Source: an uncultured Collinsella sp. (GTDB taxonomy: Bacteria; Actinomycetota; Coriobacteriia; Coriobacteriales; Coriobacteriaceae). Taken from it: a stretch of DNA of 43,628 bases. The stretch is from contig CALBUZ010000003.1 in NCBI GenBank assembly GCA_937969105.1, positions 1 through 43,628 on the forward strand. The letters are read 5' to 3'. The notes under the pieces are model-generated. The model was not told where the DNA came from. It searched no databases and saw only the letters and a program-made list of their open reading frames with translations. Both the position numbers and the translations under genes were made by a program. Numbering within the stretch: the stretch's first letter is position 1; every line of letters begins with the position of its first letter. Below are positions 32,905 through 42,154 of this stretch, in pieces.

Positions 32905-34329
32905 CTAGCACACACCTTCCACAAAGCGGTCGAGCTCGACAAAACGGGAACCCTTGACCAGTACAACATCATGATTTTCAAGCGCGCCGCCCATGCGGTC
33001 GAGCACCTGCTGATAATCGGAGAACACCTGGATGCGGTCCTCATCCATACCCATCATACGTGCGGCATCGGCCATGAGCTGAGCCAGCTCGCCGCCGACG
33101 CACGCGAGCATGTCGAGCTTCTTGGCGGCGGCATAGGCGCCCACGAGCTCATGCATGCGGGGAGCCTCGTCGCCCATCTCGCCCATCTCGCCCAAGATCG
33201 CCATGCGCGAACCGTCACAGATGAGCGAGCACAGCAAATCGAGGCCGGCAGCCATAGACTCGGCACTGGCGTTATAGGAGTCGTCGATGATGCGTGCTCC
33301 GCTCTTGGCGCGCTTGATCTCCTGACGGTGACCGGTGATCGTAAGGCCCCTAAAGGCAGCATCGATCTGCTCGGGCGTCACGCCCAGACGATAGGCGACC
33401 GCGGCAGCCTTGACGGCATTGGGCACGGACTGCACGCCGGGAATGGCCAACATGGTATCGACCGTGTCGCCCTGACCAAAGTCGAGCGTAAAGACCGGAT
33501 GGCCCTCGTCGTCGACGCGAATGTCGCGCGCGCGGACCTCGTCGTCGTCCGAGACACCGGCCAGCATCACGTCAATACCCGCAGGCTGGGCGAACGTATC
33601 GCGAATGAACGGCGTAAAGTCGTCCTCGCCGCCCAAAACCAGCAACGGCGAGAAGTCGCCGGCGGCGCACATGCCCTGGACAATCTCGGACTTGGCGCGG
33701 GCGATGTTCTCGCGGCTGCCCAGGATGCCGATGTGGGAGGTTCCGATCTTGCTCACGATGGCAAGATTGGGGTTGGCAGACTGGGACAGGCGCTCAATCT
33801 CATGAAAATGGTTCATGCCCATCTCGAGCACCAGGACCTCGGTATCGGCCGGAGCGGAAAGCACCGTGAGCGGCATGCCGATCAGGTTGTTGAAATTGCC
33901 CTTCGTGGCCCAGACGCGATAACGCTTGGCGAGCACGGCGGCGAGCACGTCCTTGGTCGTCGTCTTGCCAATCGAACCGGTAATGCCGACGACCAGGCAG
34001 CCAAGCTCCAAGCGATATACGTGCGCCAGGCGCAGCAAGAACTCCACGGGGTCGTCAGTCAGCAAGATGGCGCATCCCTTGTCCTGCGCCAGCGAAACCA
34101 GCTCGGCATCGGGCTCGCGCGTCATCACGACGGCACCGGCACCCGACTCGATGGCACGGGAGGCAAAATCATTGCCGTCGACCTTTTCGCCGGGAAAGGC
34201 GACAAAGATCGTCCCCTCCTCGACCTGACGCGAGTCGATGACGCACCCGCGGCATACCCGATCGACTTCTTCCGTCACGGTTCGGGCCCCCGTTGAGGCC
34301 GCGAGGTTGTTGACGGCGATCTCTATCAT
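32905..34329 (-). CDS. murF: UDP-MurNAc-tripeptide-D-Ala-D-Ala ligase MurF
   Basis: 474 aa Mur ligase adding D-Ala-D-Ala. N-terminal DSRQVEEGTIFVAFPGEKVDG near 32 (one residue run broken by family variation), ATP loop GSIGKTTTK near 117, NFNNLIGMPLT near 144 and DDSYNASAESM near 350 are typical. The start at 34329 has GGGGAG upstream. No murE lies between ftsI and murF, where it usually is; murE must be elsewhere. Confidence 0.96.
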   Translation of the reverse strand: MIEIAVNNLAASTGARTVTEEVDRVCRGCVIDSRQVEEGTIFVAFPGEKVDGNDFASRAIESGAGAVVMTREPDAELVSLAQDKGCAILLTDDPVEFLLRLAHVYRLELGCLVVGITGSIGKTTTKDVLAAVLAKRYRVWATKGNFNNLIGMPLTVLSAPADTEVLVLEMGMNHFHEIERLSQSANPNLAIVSKIGTSHIGILGSRENIARAKSEIVQGMCAAGDFSPLLVLGGEDDFTPFIRDTFAQPAGIDVMLAGVSDDDEVRARDIRVDDEGHPVFTLDFGQGDTVDTMLAIPGVQSVPNAVKAAAVAYRLGVTPEQIDAAFRGLTITGHRQEIKRAKSGARIIDDSYNASAESMAAGLDLLCSLICDGSRMAILGEMGEMGDEAPRMHELVGAYAAAKKLDMLACVGGELAQLMADAARMMGMDEDRIQVFSDYQQVLDRMGGALENHDVVLVKGSRFVELDRFVEGVC

Positions 34330-34366
34330 TGCAGCTCCCCTGTAAACCTAATAATGCTATCGGCGT

Positions 34367-34372
34367 ATTGTA
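34367..34372 (-). promoter_or_regulatory. Candidate -10 element before murF
   Basis: The 125-base ftsI-murF gap is the largest inside the mraZ-murC part of the cluster. On the minus strand GGATACAAT gives a TACAAT -10 38 bases before the murF ATG, without a convincing -35. It may be an internal promoter. Confidence 0.35.
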
Positions 34373-34454
34373 TCCCAGTGCCATGCGCGCGTGGTGCAGG
34401 GCATGTGAACACCCTTCAGAACAAAGGGCAGGCCACGCTCAAGATTGTAACCCC

Positions 34455-36320
34455 CTACTTCGTGTGCGGGATACCCAGCACGTCGAGCGCGTTGGCCATA
34501 ATGGACTGGAATGGCACCGCGGCGGCATCCGAGCCGCTCGGCGTTCCGTCGAGTGTGATATAGCACAGCACCTTGGGCGATTGTGCCGGCGCAAAGCCCA
34601 TAAAGGACGACATGTAGTTCTCCTTGAGGTAACCGCCGTTCTCGTCAGCACGCTCGGCCGTACCGGTCTTGCCCGCCACGTCATAGCCATCGACCGCACC
34701 GCCAACGCCTGTGCCTTCGGACACGACCGTCTGCATGCACGATGTCACCTGGGCGGCAGCGTCCTCCGAAATCGCACGCTCGCCTTCGCCCCAGTCCTTC
34801 TCATCGCCCTTGCTGGACTTATAGAAGTGCGGAGTCATCATCACGCCGCCGTTCGCGATGCCGCCCACGGCACGTGCGACCTCAATCGGCGAGACGGACA
34901 GCGCCTGGCCAAAGCTCATCGAGCCCAGCGTGGCGCCGTCGTACTGGTCGCGCTCCTTGACGATGCCCAGGCTCTCACCCGGAAAATCGACACCGGAGCT
35001 ATGACCGATACCCCACTTGTCCACATAGGTGGCAAAATCATCTGCACCGATCTTGCGTCCCACCAGGACAAAGCCCACATTGGACGAACGGCGCATCATC
35101 TCGCGCACGTCCATGGTCATGGTGTAGTCGCGCTTATCGGCGTCGGTTACGGTGTCGTCGCCGACCTTGATGCTCGCCGGCACCTCAAACGACGTGCTCG
35201 AACGCACGGCGCCCAAGTCGAAGCCGGCACCGGCCACGAGCGTCTTAAAGACCGAGCCGGGCTCGTAGGCATCGGTAACCAGGCGCAAGTTCATGTCCTC
35301 GGTCTTGGCATTTTCCAGATCGGTCTGGTCATATGTCGGATACGAGCATGCCGCCAGAATCTCGCCCGTCGTGGGATCGGTGACCAGGGCCGAGCCATTC
35401 TTGGCCTTGGTCTTTTCGACCGCCTCGGCCAGGGCGTCCTCGGCGGCACGCTGGATATTGACATCGATCGTCGTCACGATGTCCACGCCGTCCACCGCGG
35501 CAACCTTCTTATAGGCGCCGCCCGCGATATAGCTACCGTCCCTCGCCCGCTCGCGCACCAGCGAACCGTTGGTTCCGGTCAAAAGCTTGTTGTACTGTTT
35601 TTCGAGGCCCGTCAGACCGTCGTTGTCCACGTTTACCACGCCAAGCACCTGCGATGCCAGGTTGCCGTAGGGGTACACGCGCTTCATGGCCTGCTCAAAG
35701 AGCACGCCTGGCAGGTTCTTCTTCTCCAGCGCCGCGACATCATCCTCGTCCACCTGACGTTTGATATACACCCAGGTGCCATCCGACTCAACGAGCTCGC
35801 GACAGGTCTTTTTATCGATTCCCGTAGCTTTGACCAGCGCCGACACCGTCTTGTCAACGTCCTCGATAAGCTGAGGATTCACGGCGATGTTGCGGCATTC
35901 GACCGACGACGTCAGCACGTTGCCGTTACGGTCGTAGATGGTACCGCGCTTGGCATACAGCGTCTGCGCAAGCAAGCGACGTGCATCGGCGCGGTCGCGT
36001 AGCTTATCGGCTTCCACGATTTGATAGTCGGCAAGGCGAAGGACGCCCAAACCCAAGCCAAGCCCGATGAAGCCCATGACGGCTTTGCGACGGGGCAGCG
36101 GCGTGCCCGTGAGCCATTCGGTCGACGAGCTCTTGCGCGGTCTGGTGTTATGCATTTGAGGACCACTCGAGCCACGGAGACGCGACGCGGGGTCGTTGCC
36201 ATAGGACGGCCTCGCGTTGTAAGATGGCCGACCCGTTCCTTGATAACCAGAACGTCCCCGCGATGAGGGACGTCCAGAACCGCGGCTCCCGTCGGAGCCG
36301 CGGCGATAGTCATTTGTCAT
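34455..36320 (-). CDS. ftsI: Septal penicillin-binding protein FtsI (class B PBP)
   Basis: 621 aa class B transpeptidase. Residues 1-78 are an Arg/Gly/Ser/Tyr-rich cytoplasmic tail, one membrane helix spans ~81-98, the pedestal domain follows, and the transpeptidase motifs are SVFK at 356-359, SSN at 412-414 and KTG at 551-553. No PASTA repeats follow. The start at 36320 is 17 bases after the FtsL-like gene. Works with FtsW. Confidence 0.96.
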   Translation of the reverse strand: MTNDYRRGSDGSRGSGRPSSRGRSGYQGTGRPSYNARPSYGNDPASRLRGSSGPQMHNTRPRKSSSTEWLTGTPLPRRKAVMGFIGLGLGLGVLRLADYQIVEADKLRDRADARRLLAQTLYAKRGTIYDRNGNVLTSSVECRNIAVNPQLIEDVDKTVSALVKATGIDKKTCRELVESDGTWVYIKRQVDEDDVAALEKKNLPGVLFEQAMKRVYPYGNLASQVLGVVNVDNDGLTGLEKQYNKLLTGTNGSLVRERARDGSYIAGGAYKKVAAVDGVDIVTTIDVNIQRAAEDALAEAVEKTKAKNGSALVTDPTTGEILAACSYPTYDQTDLENAKTEDMNLRLVTDAYEPGSVFKTLVAGAGFDLGAVRSSTSFEVPASIKVGDDTVTDADKRDYTMTMDVREMMRRSSNVGFVLVGRKIGADDFATYVDKWGIGHSSGVDFPGESLGIVKERDQYDGATLGSMSFGQALSVSPIEVARAVGGIANGGVMMTPHFYKSSKGDEKDWGEGERAISEDAAAQVTSCMQTVVSEGTGVGGAVDGYDVAGKTGTAERADENGGYLKENYMSSFMGFAPAQSPKVLCYITLDGTPSGSDAAAVPFQSIMANALDVLGIPHTK

Positions 36321-36337
36321 ACTCAGCTACCGTCTTG

Positions 36338-36808
36338 TTACTGAGCGGTCGCGGTCGAGCTAGCGCCCGCGGTCGCATCCTGCGAAAAATCAAGTGTAAC
36401 GCTCTCGCTGGGCTCCACCATGCCATAGGCGCCCGCAAGGTCGCGAATGCGCGTGTCGGCACCATAGACCGAATGCATGACCTCCAGGTCGGAGCTCTCG
36501 TCGGTCGCCTTCTCGAGCGTGTTGGTAAGCGCGGCGTTGCTGTTGAGCACCTGGGCCGTAACGCCGGCGAGCGCCACGCGGGCGACACCGATCGTCATGA
36601 AGATGGCCGCAATGATGCAAAACGTTTTAAGAACGCTCATGAAAACCGGGCTTACCGCCTGGTTTGCCTGACGGCCCGCGCCCGTGTAGACATCAAAGCG
36701 CGGCGTGCGCTGCTCGCGGGGAGCAACGGGGGCCTGCGGTGCCTCACGATAGGCGGGCATGGCGTTCATATCATAGGCGAGTGCTGCGTTTGAGGTGTTG
36801 TAGCCCAT
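36338..36808 (-). CDS. ftsL: FtsL-like bitopic division protein
   Basis: 156 aa with a ~50-residue polar cytoplasmic N-terminus, one membrane helix (about 56-80) and a short external heptad-like segment (VLNSNAALTNTLEKATDESSD region, about 86-108). FtsL diverges too much for motif recognition; the call rests on size, topology and position between rsmH and ftsI. The start at 36808 has GGGAGG upstream. The 90-base gap to rsmH shows no clear element. Confidence 0.7.
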   Translation of the reverse strand: MGYNTSNAALAYDMNAMPAYREAPQAPVAPREQRTPRFDVYTGAGRQANQAVSPVFMSVLKTFCIIAAIFMTIGVARVALAGVTAQVLNSNAALTNTLEKATDESSDLEVMHSVYGADTRIRDLAGAYGMVEPSESVTLDFSQDATAGASSTATAQ

Positions 36809-36898
36809 GATATGCCGCCTCCCATCCCGAGTACGTTGGTAGTGTGTTTAAGCTTCGTTTGTGGTACGAGCGGGAGGTCCAATATCGCGCGGTCGCGT

Positions 36899-37864
36899 CT
36901 ACAGACGCTGCGCCACGCGAATCTTGGCTGATCTCGCCCGAGGGTTGCGCGCAACCTCATCAGGTTGGGCAACCAAGGGCTTGCGGGTGATGACCTTGAG
37001 TATCGGCACGTTGCCGCACCCGCACACCGGAATCTCCGGCGGACACGTGCACCCCTGGCTCATCTCCTTAAAGTGGTTCTTTACGATACGGTCCTCGAGC
37101 GAGTGATACGAGATGACGCAGATGCGTCCGCCCGGGTTGAGCCACCTTGTGGCGGCGTCAAGCCCTCGCTCGAGCACATCGAGCTCGTGATTGACCTCGA
37201 TGCGAATGGCCTGGAAACTCTTCTTGGCTGGGTGTCCGCCATGCCGACGAGCGGCAGCGGGGATGCCAGCCTTGATGATCTCGACAAACTGGCCGGTGGT
37301 TTCGATCGGCTCATGCTCGCGGCGGCGCACGATCTCGCGCGCGATCTGCGAGGCGAACTTCTCTTCGCCATAGACGCGTAGAATCCGGGCGAGGTCGTGT
37401 TCGTTATAGGTGTTGATGACCTCAGCTGCGTTTAAGGTGTTGTTACCCGGATCCATCCGCATGTCCAATGGGGCGTCCTCGTTGTACGAAAAGCCCCTGC
37501 CAGGGATATCGAGTTGCGGCGACGAAACGCCCAAGTCGAACAGGAAGCCATCGACCCCGGGCACCTCGGCCGAGCAAAGCAGCTCGTCCAAGTCGCCGAA
37601 GTTGCCCTTCAGCAGCTGGTGCGGTACGCCGGGAACCTCGCGGTCCAGACGGGCGCCAGCGGCCTCAAGGGCCATGTCGTCCTGATCGACGCCGAGCAAA
37701 AGGCCGGTCTCCCCCACCTGCGCGGCCATCTTTACCGAATGGCCGGCACCGCCAAGGGTGCAGTCGCAGACGACGGAGCCGCTCTTTAGCTGCAGCGACT
37801 CAAGCACTTCGCCGAGCATGACAGGTTCATGCCGATATTCTTGTGTCAAGATCCCACGCTCCAT
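36899..37864 (-). CDS. rsmH: 16S rRNA (cytosine1402-N4)-methyltransferase RsmH
   Basis: 321 aa SAM methyltransferase (MraW) acting on 16S C1402. HEPVMLGEVLE near 12, CTLGGAGHS near 35, GVDQDD near 58, FDLGVSSPQLD near 109 and the ISYHSLEDRIVK block near 249 are typical. C-terminal Cys cluster GCTCPPEIPVCGCG is conserved. It starts 20 bases after mraZ ends; first enzyme gene of the dcw operon. Confidence 0.96.
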   Translation of the reverse strand: MERGILTQEYRHEPVMLGEVLESLQLKSGSVVCDCTLGGAGHSVKMAAQVGETGLLLGVDQDDMALEAAGARLDREVPGVPHQLLKGNFGDLDELLCSAEVPGVDGFLFDLGVSSPQLDIPGRGFSYNEDAPLDMRMDPGNNTLNAAEVINTYNEHDLARILRVYGEEKFASQIAREIVRRREHEPIETTGQFVEIIKAGIPAAARRHGGHPAKKSFQAIRIEVNHELDVLERGLDAATRWLNPGGRICVISYHSLEDRIVKNHFKEMSQGCTCPPEIPVCGCGNVPILKVITRKPLVAQPDEVARNPRARSAKIRVAQRL

Positions 37865-37884
37865 CCGTTACTCGTGCCTTGCCC

Positions 37885-38319
37885 TTACGAGAAGAAGAGG
37901 TCCAGCAGGGCCTCGTCATCATCGTCCTCATCGGCCGTAGCACGGTCCCAAACCTCAAGGTGGTCGTAGTTGCCCACAACCGTGACCTCGCGGTCGAGGT
38001 TCGCCTGCTTGCGGAGAGACTCAGAAAGACCGATACGACCCGCGCTGTCCACATCCATCGACGTGGTGCGCTTGTTGATCGCCCTCATGAGCTTCTGGTC
38101 GTTGATGTCACGCGGGTTAAAACCCTCGTGGCCCTCACGACCCGCGAAGAGTCCTTCGACCCACTTATCGAAGGCCTCGGCAGAGAACACGTACAGAGCA
38201 TCGACATCCAGGGCTTTGAACACGCGAACGTGCTCTCCAAGCTCCTCGCGAAGGGGTGCAGGCAGGGACAGACGACCTTTTGCATCGAGATTGCGCTCGT
38301 ATGCACCCGTCATTCCCAT
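37885..38319 (-). CDS. mraZ: Transcriptional regulator MraZ
   Basis: 144 aa AbrB-fold DNA-binding protein that binds repeats upstream of its own operon. The two family motifs are DAKGRLSLP at 12-20 and DSAGRIGLS at 91-99 (the second Lys is Ala). An acidic C-tail (DEDDDDEALLDLFFS) follows. The start at 38319 has GGGAGGG upstream. The promoter and TGGG repeats lie directly upstream, so autoregulation of the dcw operon is likely. Confidence 0.95.
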   Translation of the reverse strand: MGMTGAYERNLDAKGRLSLPAPLREELGEHVRVFKALDVDALYVFSAEAFDKWVEGLFAGREGHEGFNPRDINDQKLMRAINKRTTSMDVDSAGRIGLSESLRKQANLDREVTVVGNYDHLEVWDRATADEDDDDEALLDLFFS

Positions 38320-38357
38320 GTGCGCCCTCCCCTCGGTTACTCAGATGGCACGTACGC

Positions 38358-38407
38358 GGGGAACCACCCCGCCTGTCGACGTCATCAATAATATGGGGAA
38401 CCGCCCC
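38358..38407. promoter_or_regulatory. Two GGGGAACC-CCCC palindromes around the mraZ start site
   Basis: GGGGAACCNCCCC occurs at 38395-38407, inside the -35/-10 spacer, and again 37 bases away at 38358-38370 in the leader, with one base difference. Each is a GGGG/CCCC palindrome. The positions fit an operator pair for a repressor other than MraZ, or a leader hairpin. No function is known. Confidence 0.45.
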
Positions 38408-38416
38408 ATTTTTCAA
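38388..38416 (-). promoter_or_regulatory. Main promoter of the mraZ/dcw operon
   Basis: On the minus strand TTGAAA (38416-38411), exactly 17 bases, then TATTAT (38393-38388): the best promoter in the window. Transcription would start near 38381, ~60 bases before the mraZ ATG. Confidence 0.85.
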
Positions 38417-38424
38417 CACCTTTC

Positions 38425-38450
38425 CCCACCCCTTCCCCCACCCCACCCCA
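38425..38450 (-). promoter_or_regulatory. Probable MraZ-binding repeats
   Basis: Four TGGG units lie on the minus strand at 38450, 38445, 38440 and 38428, directly upstream of the -35. Two of them are ten bases apart. MraZ boxes in other bacteria are TGGG-type direct repeats at about one helical turn, so this is the likely operator; the factor is inferred. Confidence 0.6.
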
Positions 38451-38462
38451 CCACTCCACACC

Positions 38463-38518
38463 CAATATGTTGTAAAACACCCCCGAGCATATGTTCGAAA
38501 ACACAATATGTTGTGTTT
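38463..38518. promoter_or_regulatory. CAATATGTTGT repeats upstream of mraZ
   Basis: CAATATGTTGT occurs at 38463 and 38504, 41 bases apart. The second copy is extended to a palindrome with 8-base arms (38499-38518, AAACACAA/TTGTGTTT). The pair resembles a regulator operator ~150-200 bases before mraZ. Not explained by any gene. Confidence 0.4.
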
Positions 38519-38560
38519 ACAGCAAAGGCGGGATGCCACCTGTAGAACCACGCCCGCGAA

Positions 38561-38586
38561 CCTCAACCTTCAAGTTGACCTTGAGG
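38561..38586. promoter_or_regulatory. AACCTTCAAGTTGA motif flanked by CCTCAA/TTGAGG
   Basis: CCTCAA at 38561 and TTGAGG at 38581 form arms around AACCTTCAAGTTGA (38565-38578), the same core as the palindrome before ftsZ (13 of 14 bases). It lies in the 463-base xerD-mraZ gap. MerR-type operators share this look, but no promoter of the right spacing is present. Confidence 0.4.
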
Positions 38587-38679
38587 CGATTTTTACGTCC
38601 CTTTACACACCGTTCACATCGCCCCCCAGACTCCTCCACCCACGGTACACACGGCCCACCACCGCGTCGGTGTCTGGCG

Positions 38680-38747
38680 AAAAATGGGACGGGCCCCAGA
38701 TTGCCCATGTGCGCAAAAGTGCGTCTCGGCAATCTGGGACCCGTCCC
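38680..38747 (-). terminator. Long hairpin terminator of the pyrG-xerD transcript
   Basis: Arms 38686-38705 and 38728-38747 pair at 19 of 20 positions; on the minus strand ATTTTTCG follows. It lies 36 bases after the recombinase stop and shields the mraZ promoter from upstream read-through. Its stem is unusually long, like the other intergenic hairpins of the window. Confidence 0.7.
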
Positions 38748-38782
38748 CTTTAATATTTATAAATATGCAGGTCAGCGAGGTG

Positions 38783-39724
38783 CTAGCGATGTGCCAGCGG
38801 ATGCGCCGCCAGATAGACCTCGGTCAGTTGCGTGCGGTCGATATGCGTGTAGACCTGCGTGGTCGAAATATCGGCATGGCCCAAAATCTCCTGCAGCACA
38901 CGCAGGTCGGCACCGCCCGCAAGCATGTGGGTGGCAAAGGAGTGGCGCAGGGTGTGGGGATGGAGCCCAACCAGCCCCACCTGGCGCCCATACCGCTCGC
39001 ATATCGCATGCACGGCCTGGCGCGACAGGCGACGTCCGTTCTTATTTAAAAAGACCGCCGAGGTCTCCGTCCCGTGAGCATGCGCGGCCAGGAGAGTGCG
39101 CCCGTCACCTATATAGTGTGTCAAGGCGCGAGCCGCGCTTCCCACCAACGGGGCCAGACGCTCCTTGGAGCCCTTACCGCGCACCAGGACAAACCCGTCA
39201 TCAATATGGATATCGCCCACATCGAGCCCAACCAGCTCACTCACGCGCAAACCGCATCCGTAGAGCACTTCCAAGATGGCATGATCGCGCAGTCCCATCT
39301 CGCCCTCGGGAAAGTCTTGATCGAGCAGTGCCGAGACATCCTCCACCGAAAGGTATTCCGGCAGGCGATCTGCCTTTTTGGGCAGGCGCAACGCCGCCGT
39401 CGGGTTTTGGGCCACGGCTCCATCGCGCACCAAAAAGGCATGCAGACCCTTCACGGCAGCAAGCGCGCGCTCCACCGAGGCGTCGGAATAGCCTCCGTCG
39501 CGGCGATCGGCAACAAAGCCCTCCACGACCTGACGGGTCACCTCTTCAAAAGACACAATGCCCGCCCGCTCCAGATAGGCGCAGTACGTCGTCAGGTCAC
39601 GACGGTAGGCCGCAATCGTATTGCGCGCCAAACCCCGCTCGACCGCAAGGTAATCGAGATACTCCCCCGCCGCCACGGCGAGCGACGAGGGAGTAGCTTC
39701 GGTATGTTCTTGGTTCTCCGGCAC
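38783..39724 (-). CDS. xerD: Site-specific tyrosine recombinase XerC/XerD
   Basis: 313 aa phage-integrase-family recombinase, probably for chromosome dimer resolution. N-terminal SAM-like domain (about 15-105), catalytic domain with Arg160 (GCGLRVSEL), Lys near 184 (GKGSKER), His257 and Arg260 (HPHTLRH), His283 (LGHADIS) and nucleophile Tyr292 (TQVYTH). The start at 39724 is a GTG two bases after the pyrG stop; the frame further left overlaps pyrG. The ribosome site is weak, so coupling to pyrG is likely. XerC or XerD cannot be told apart from sequence alone. Confidence 0.92.
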   Translation of the reverse strand: MPENQEHTEATPSSLAVAAGEYLDYLAVERGLARNTIAAYRRDLTTYCAYLERAGIVSFEEVTRQVVEGFVADRRDGGYSDASVERALAAVKGLHAFLVRDGAVAQNPTAALRLPKKADRLPEYLSVEDVSALLDQDFPEGEMGLRDHAILEVLYGCGLRVSELVGLDVGDIHIDDGFVLVRGKGSKERLAPLVGSAARALTHYIGDGRTLLAAHAHGTETSAVFLNKNGRRLSRQAVHAICERYGRQVGLVGLHPHTLRHSFATHMLAGGADLRVLQEILGHADISTTQVYTHIDRTQLTEVYLAAHPLAHR

Positions 39725-39726
39725 CC

Positions 39727-41394
<1,668 letters not shown>

Positions 41395-41446
41395 TTACCT
41401 GCGCTTCCCGTAGAAGTTATCCATACACATCTTACGGGTCTTCATT

Positions 41447-41475
41447 GTAATACTCGCGACGCGCGCCGCACGCAA
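41447..41475 (-). promoter_or_regulatory. Promoter of pyrG
   Basis: On the minus strand TTGCGT (41475-41470), 17 bases, TATTAC (41452-41447), ~60 bases before the ATG. The leader can fold CCCGTA with TACGGG (about 41436 and 41408). The start is not a GGG run, so Bacillus-style reiterative control of pyrG is not indicated. Confidence 0.55.
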
Positions 41476-41510
41476 TTTTTCTTACGCGCAATCGCATTTC
41501 TCCATCTCGA

Positions 41511-41542
41511 AACAAAACGCCGTCCGGTTGCCCAGGCGGCGT
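41511..41542 (-). terminator. Terminator of the winged-helix gene
   Basis: On the minus strand ACGCCG pairs with CGGCGT around a 14-base loop, followed by TTTGTTT. It lies 25 bases after the stop at 41567. Confidence 0.6.
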
Positions 41543-41566
41543 CGTTTCCACTATGAATGCGCGCTG

Positions 41567-41905
41567 TTATCGATCGGCGATTTCGTCCTTAATCAAGTCC
41601 TGCACGAGCATACCGGCACGGATGCCCTCTAGATACCACTCGCCACGCTCCGTGAGACAAATACCATTTGCGAGCTGGCCGCCGTCGTCGCTGTAGCGCG
41701 AGACGACCTCGATGATGTCTTCGGATTCCAAGCGCTCAATTGCCGCGCGGGCGCGATACGGAGACACCCCCACACGCTCGGCAAGCGTCTTGCGCGAAAA
41801 GCCATAAAATCCGCCGTTGTCTTCGGACAGCTGTGCGATCTCCATCAGCACCTGCACCTCGACACGCTTCATATCGTTGACACTCGCACGACCTTTGCCA
41901 GCCAT
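41567..41905 (-). CDS. Winged helix-turn-helix transcriptional regulator
   Basis: 112 aa DNA-binding protein. The helix-turn-helix is about residues 35-60 (GFSRKTLAERVGVSPYRARAAIERLES broken at the turn), followed by a wing IIEVVSRYSDDGGQ and a C-terminal helix. It is close in size to MarR/PadR-type regulators but too short to place in a family. The ATG at 41905 has AGGAGG 6 bases upstream; an open frame to 42016 is rejected. A palindrome in the leader suggests autoregulation. Ligand and targets unknown. Confidence 0.8.
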   Translation of the reverse strand: MAGKGRASVNDMKRVEVQVLMEIAQLSEDNGGFYGFSRKTLAERVGVSPYRARAAIERLESEDIIEVVSRYSDDGGQLANGICLTERGEWYLEGIRAGMLVQDLIKDEIADR

Positions 41906-41963
41906 GGCAGCCTCCTCAAACCGAGCACGGGCATCACTTGCACCGTGCGCGACCGGCACACCC

Positions 41964-42032
41964 CATGATGGCCGGCAACATCCATCATGCGGCATCCCCG
42001 CAAAAGGATGAAACAATTAGGGTTATTGTATA
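41964..42032 (-). promoter_or_regulatory. Promoter and leader palindrome of the winged-helix gene
   Basis: On the minus strand TATACAAT (42032-42025) is a -10 candidate without a clear -35. Downstream at 41964-41989 lies CATGATGG...CCATCATG, an 8-base-arm palindrome 60-85 bases before the ATG. A further hairpin GCACGG/CCGTGC lies at 41925-41948. The palindrome is a natural operator candidate for the encoded regulator (inference). Nothing else is seen in the 249-base gap. Confidence 0.4.
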
Positions 42033-42097
42033 CCGCCCAAATCGCTTATAGGCAGGTAAGCGGGCTATTTTTAGGTTAAACGGTAGCTTTGTTGATA

Positions 42098-42135
42098 AAA
42101 GGGGCACACCGAATGCATACCCGATGTGCCCCTTT
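42098..42135 (-). terminator. Terminator of the DUF1846 gene
   Basis: On the minus strand an 11-base stem AAAGGGGCACA/TGTGCCCCTTT (42135-42098) ends in TTTT, 20 bases after the stop. Confidence 0.88.
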
Positions 42136-42154
42136 CAGACCAATTTATCCAGGC

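Noticed and set aside
31021..34296. A 1091-codon open frame on the plus strand
   Set aside because: It is antisense to murD, mraY and murF; the amino-acid composition (His, Arg, Gly, Gln-rich) is typical of GC-rich shadow frames and no motif is present.
38561..38586. SoxR/MerR box
   Set aside because: The motif looks similar to CCTCAAG...CTTGAGG, but spacing is wrong and no promoter or soxR-type gene accompanies it; kept only as an unassigned motif.
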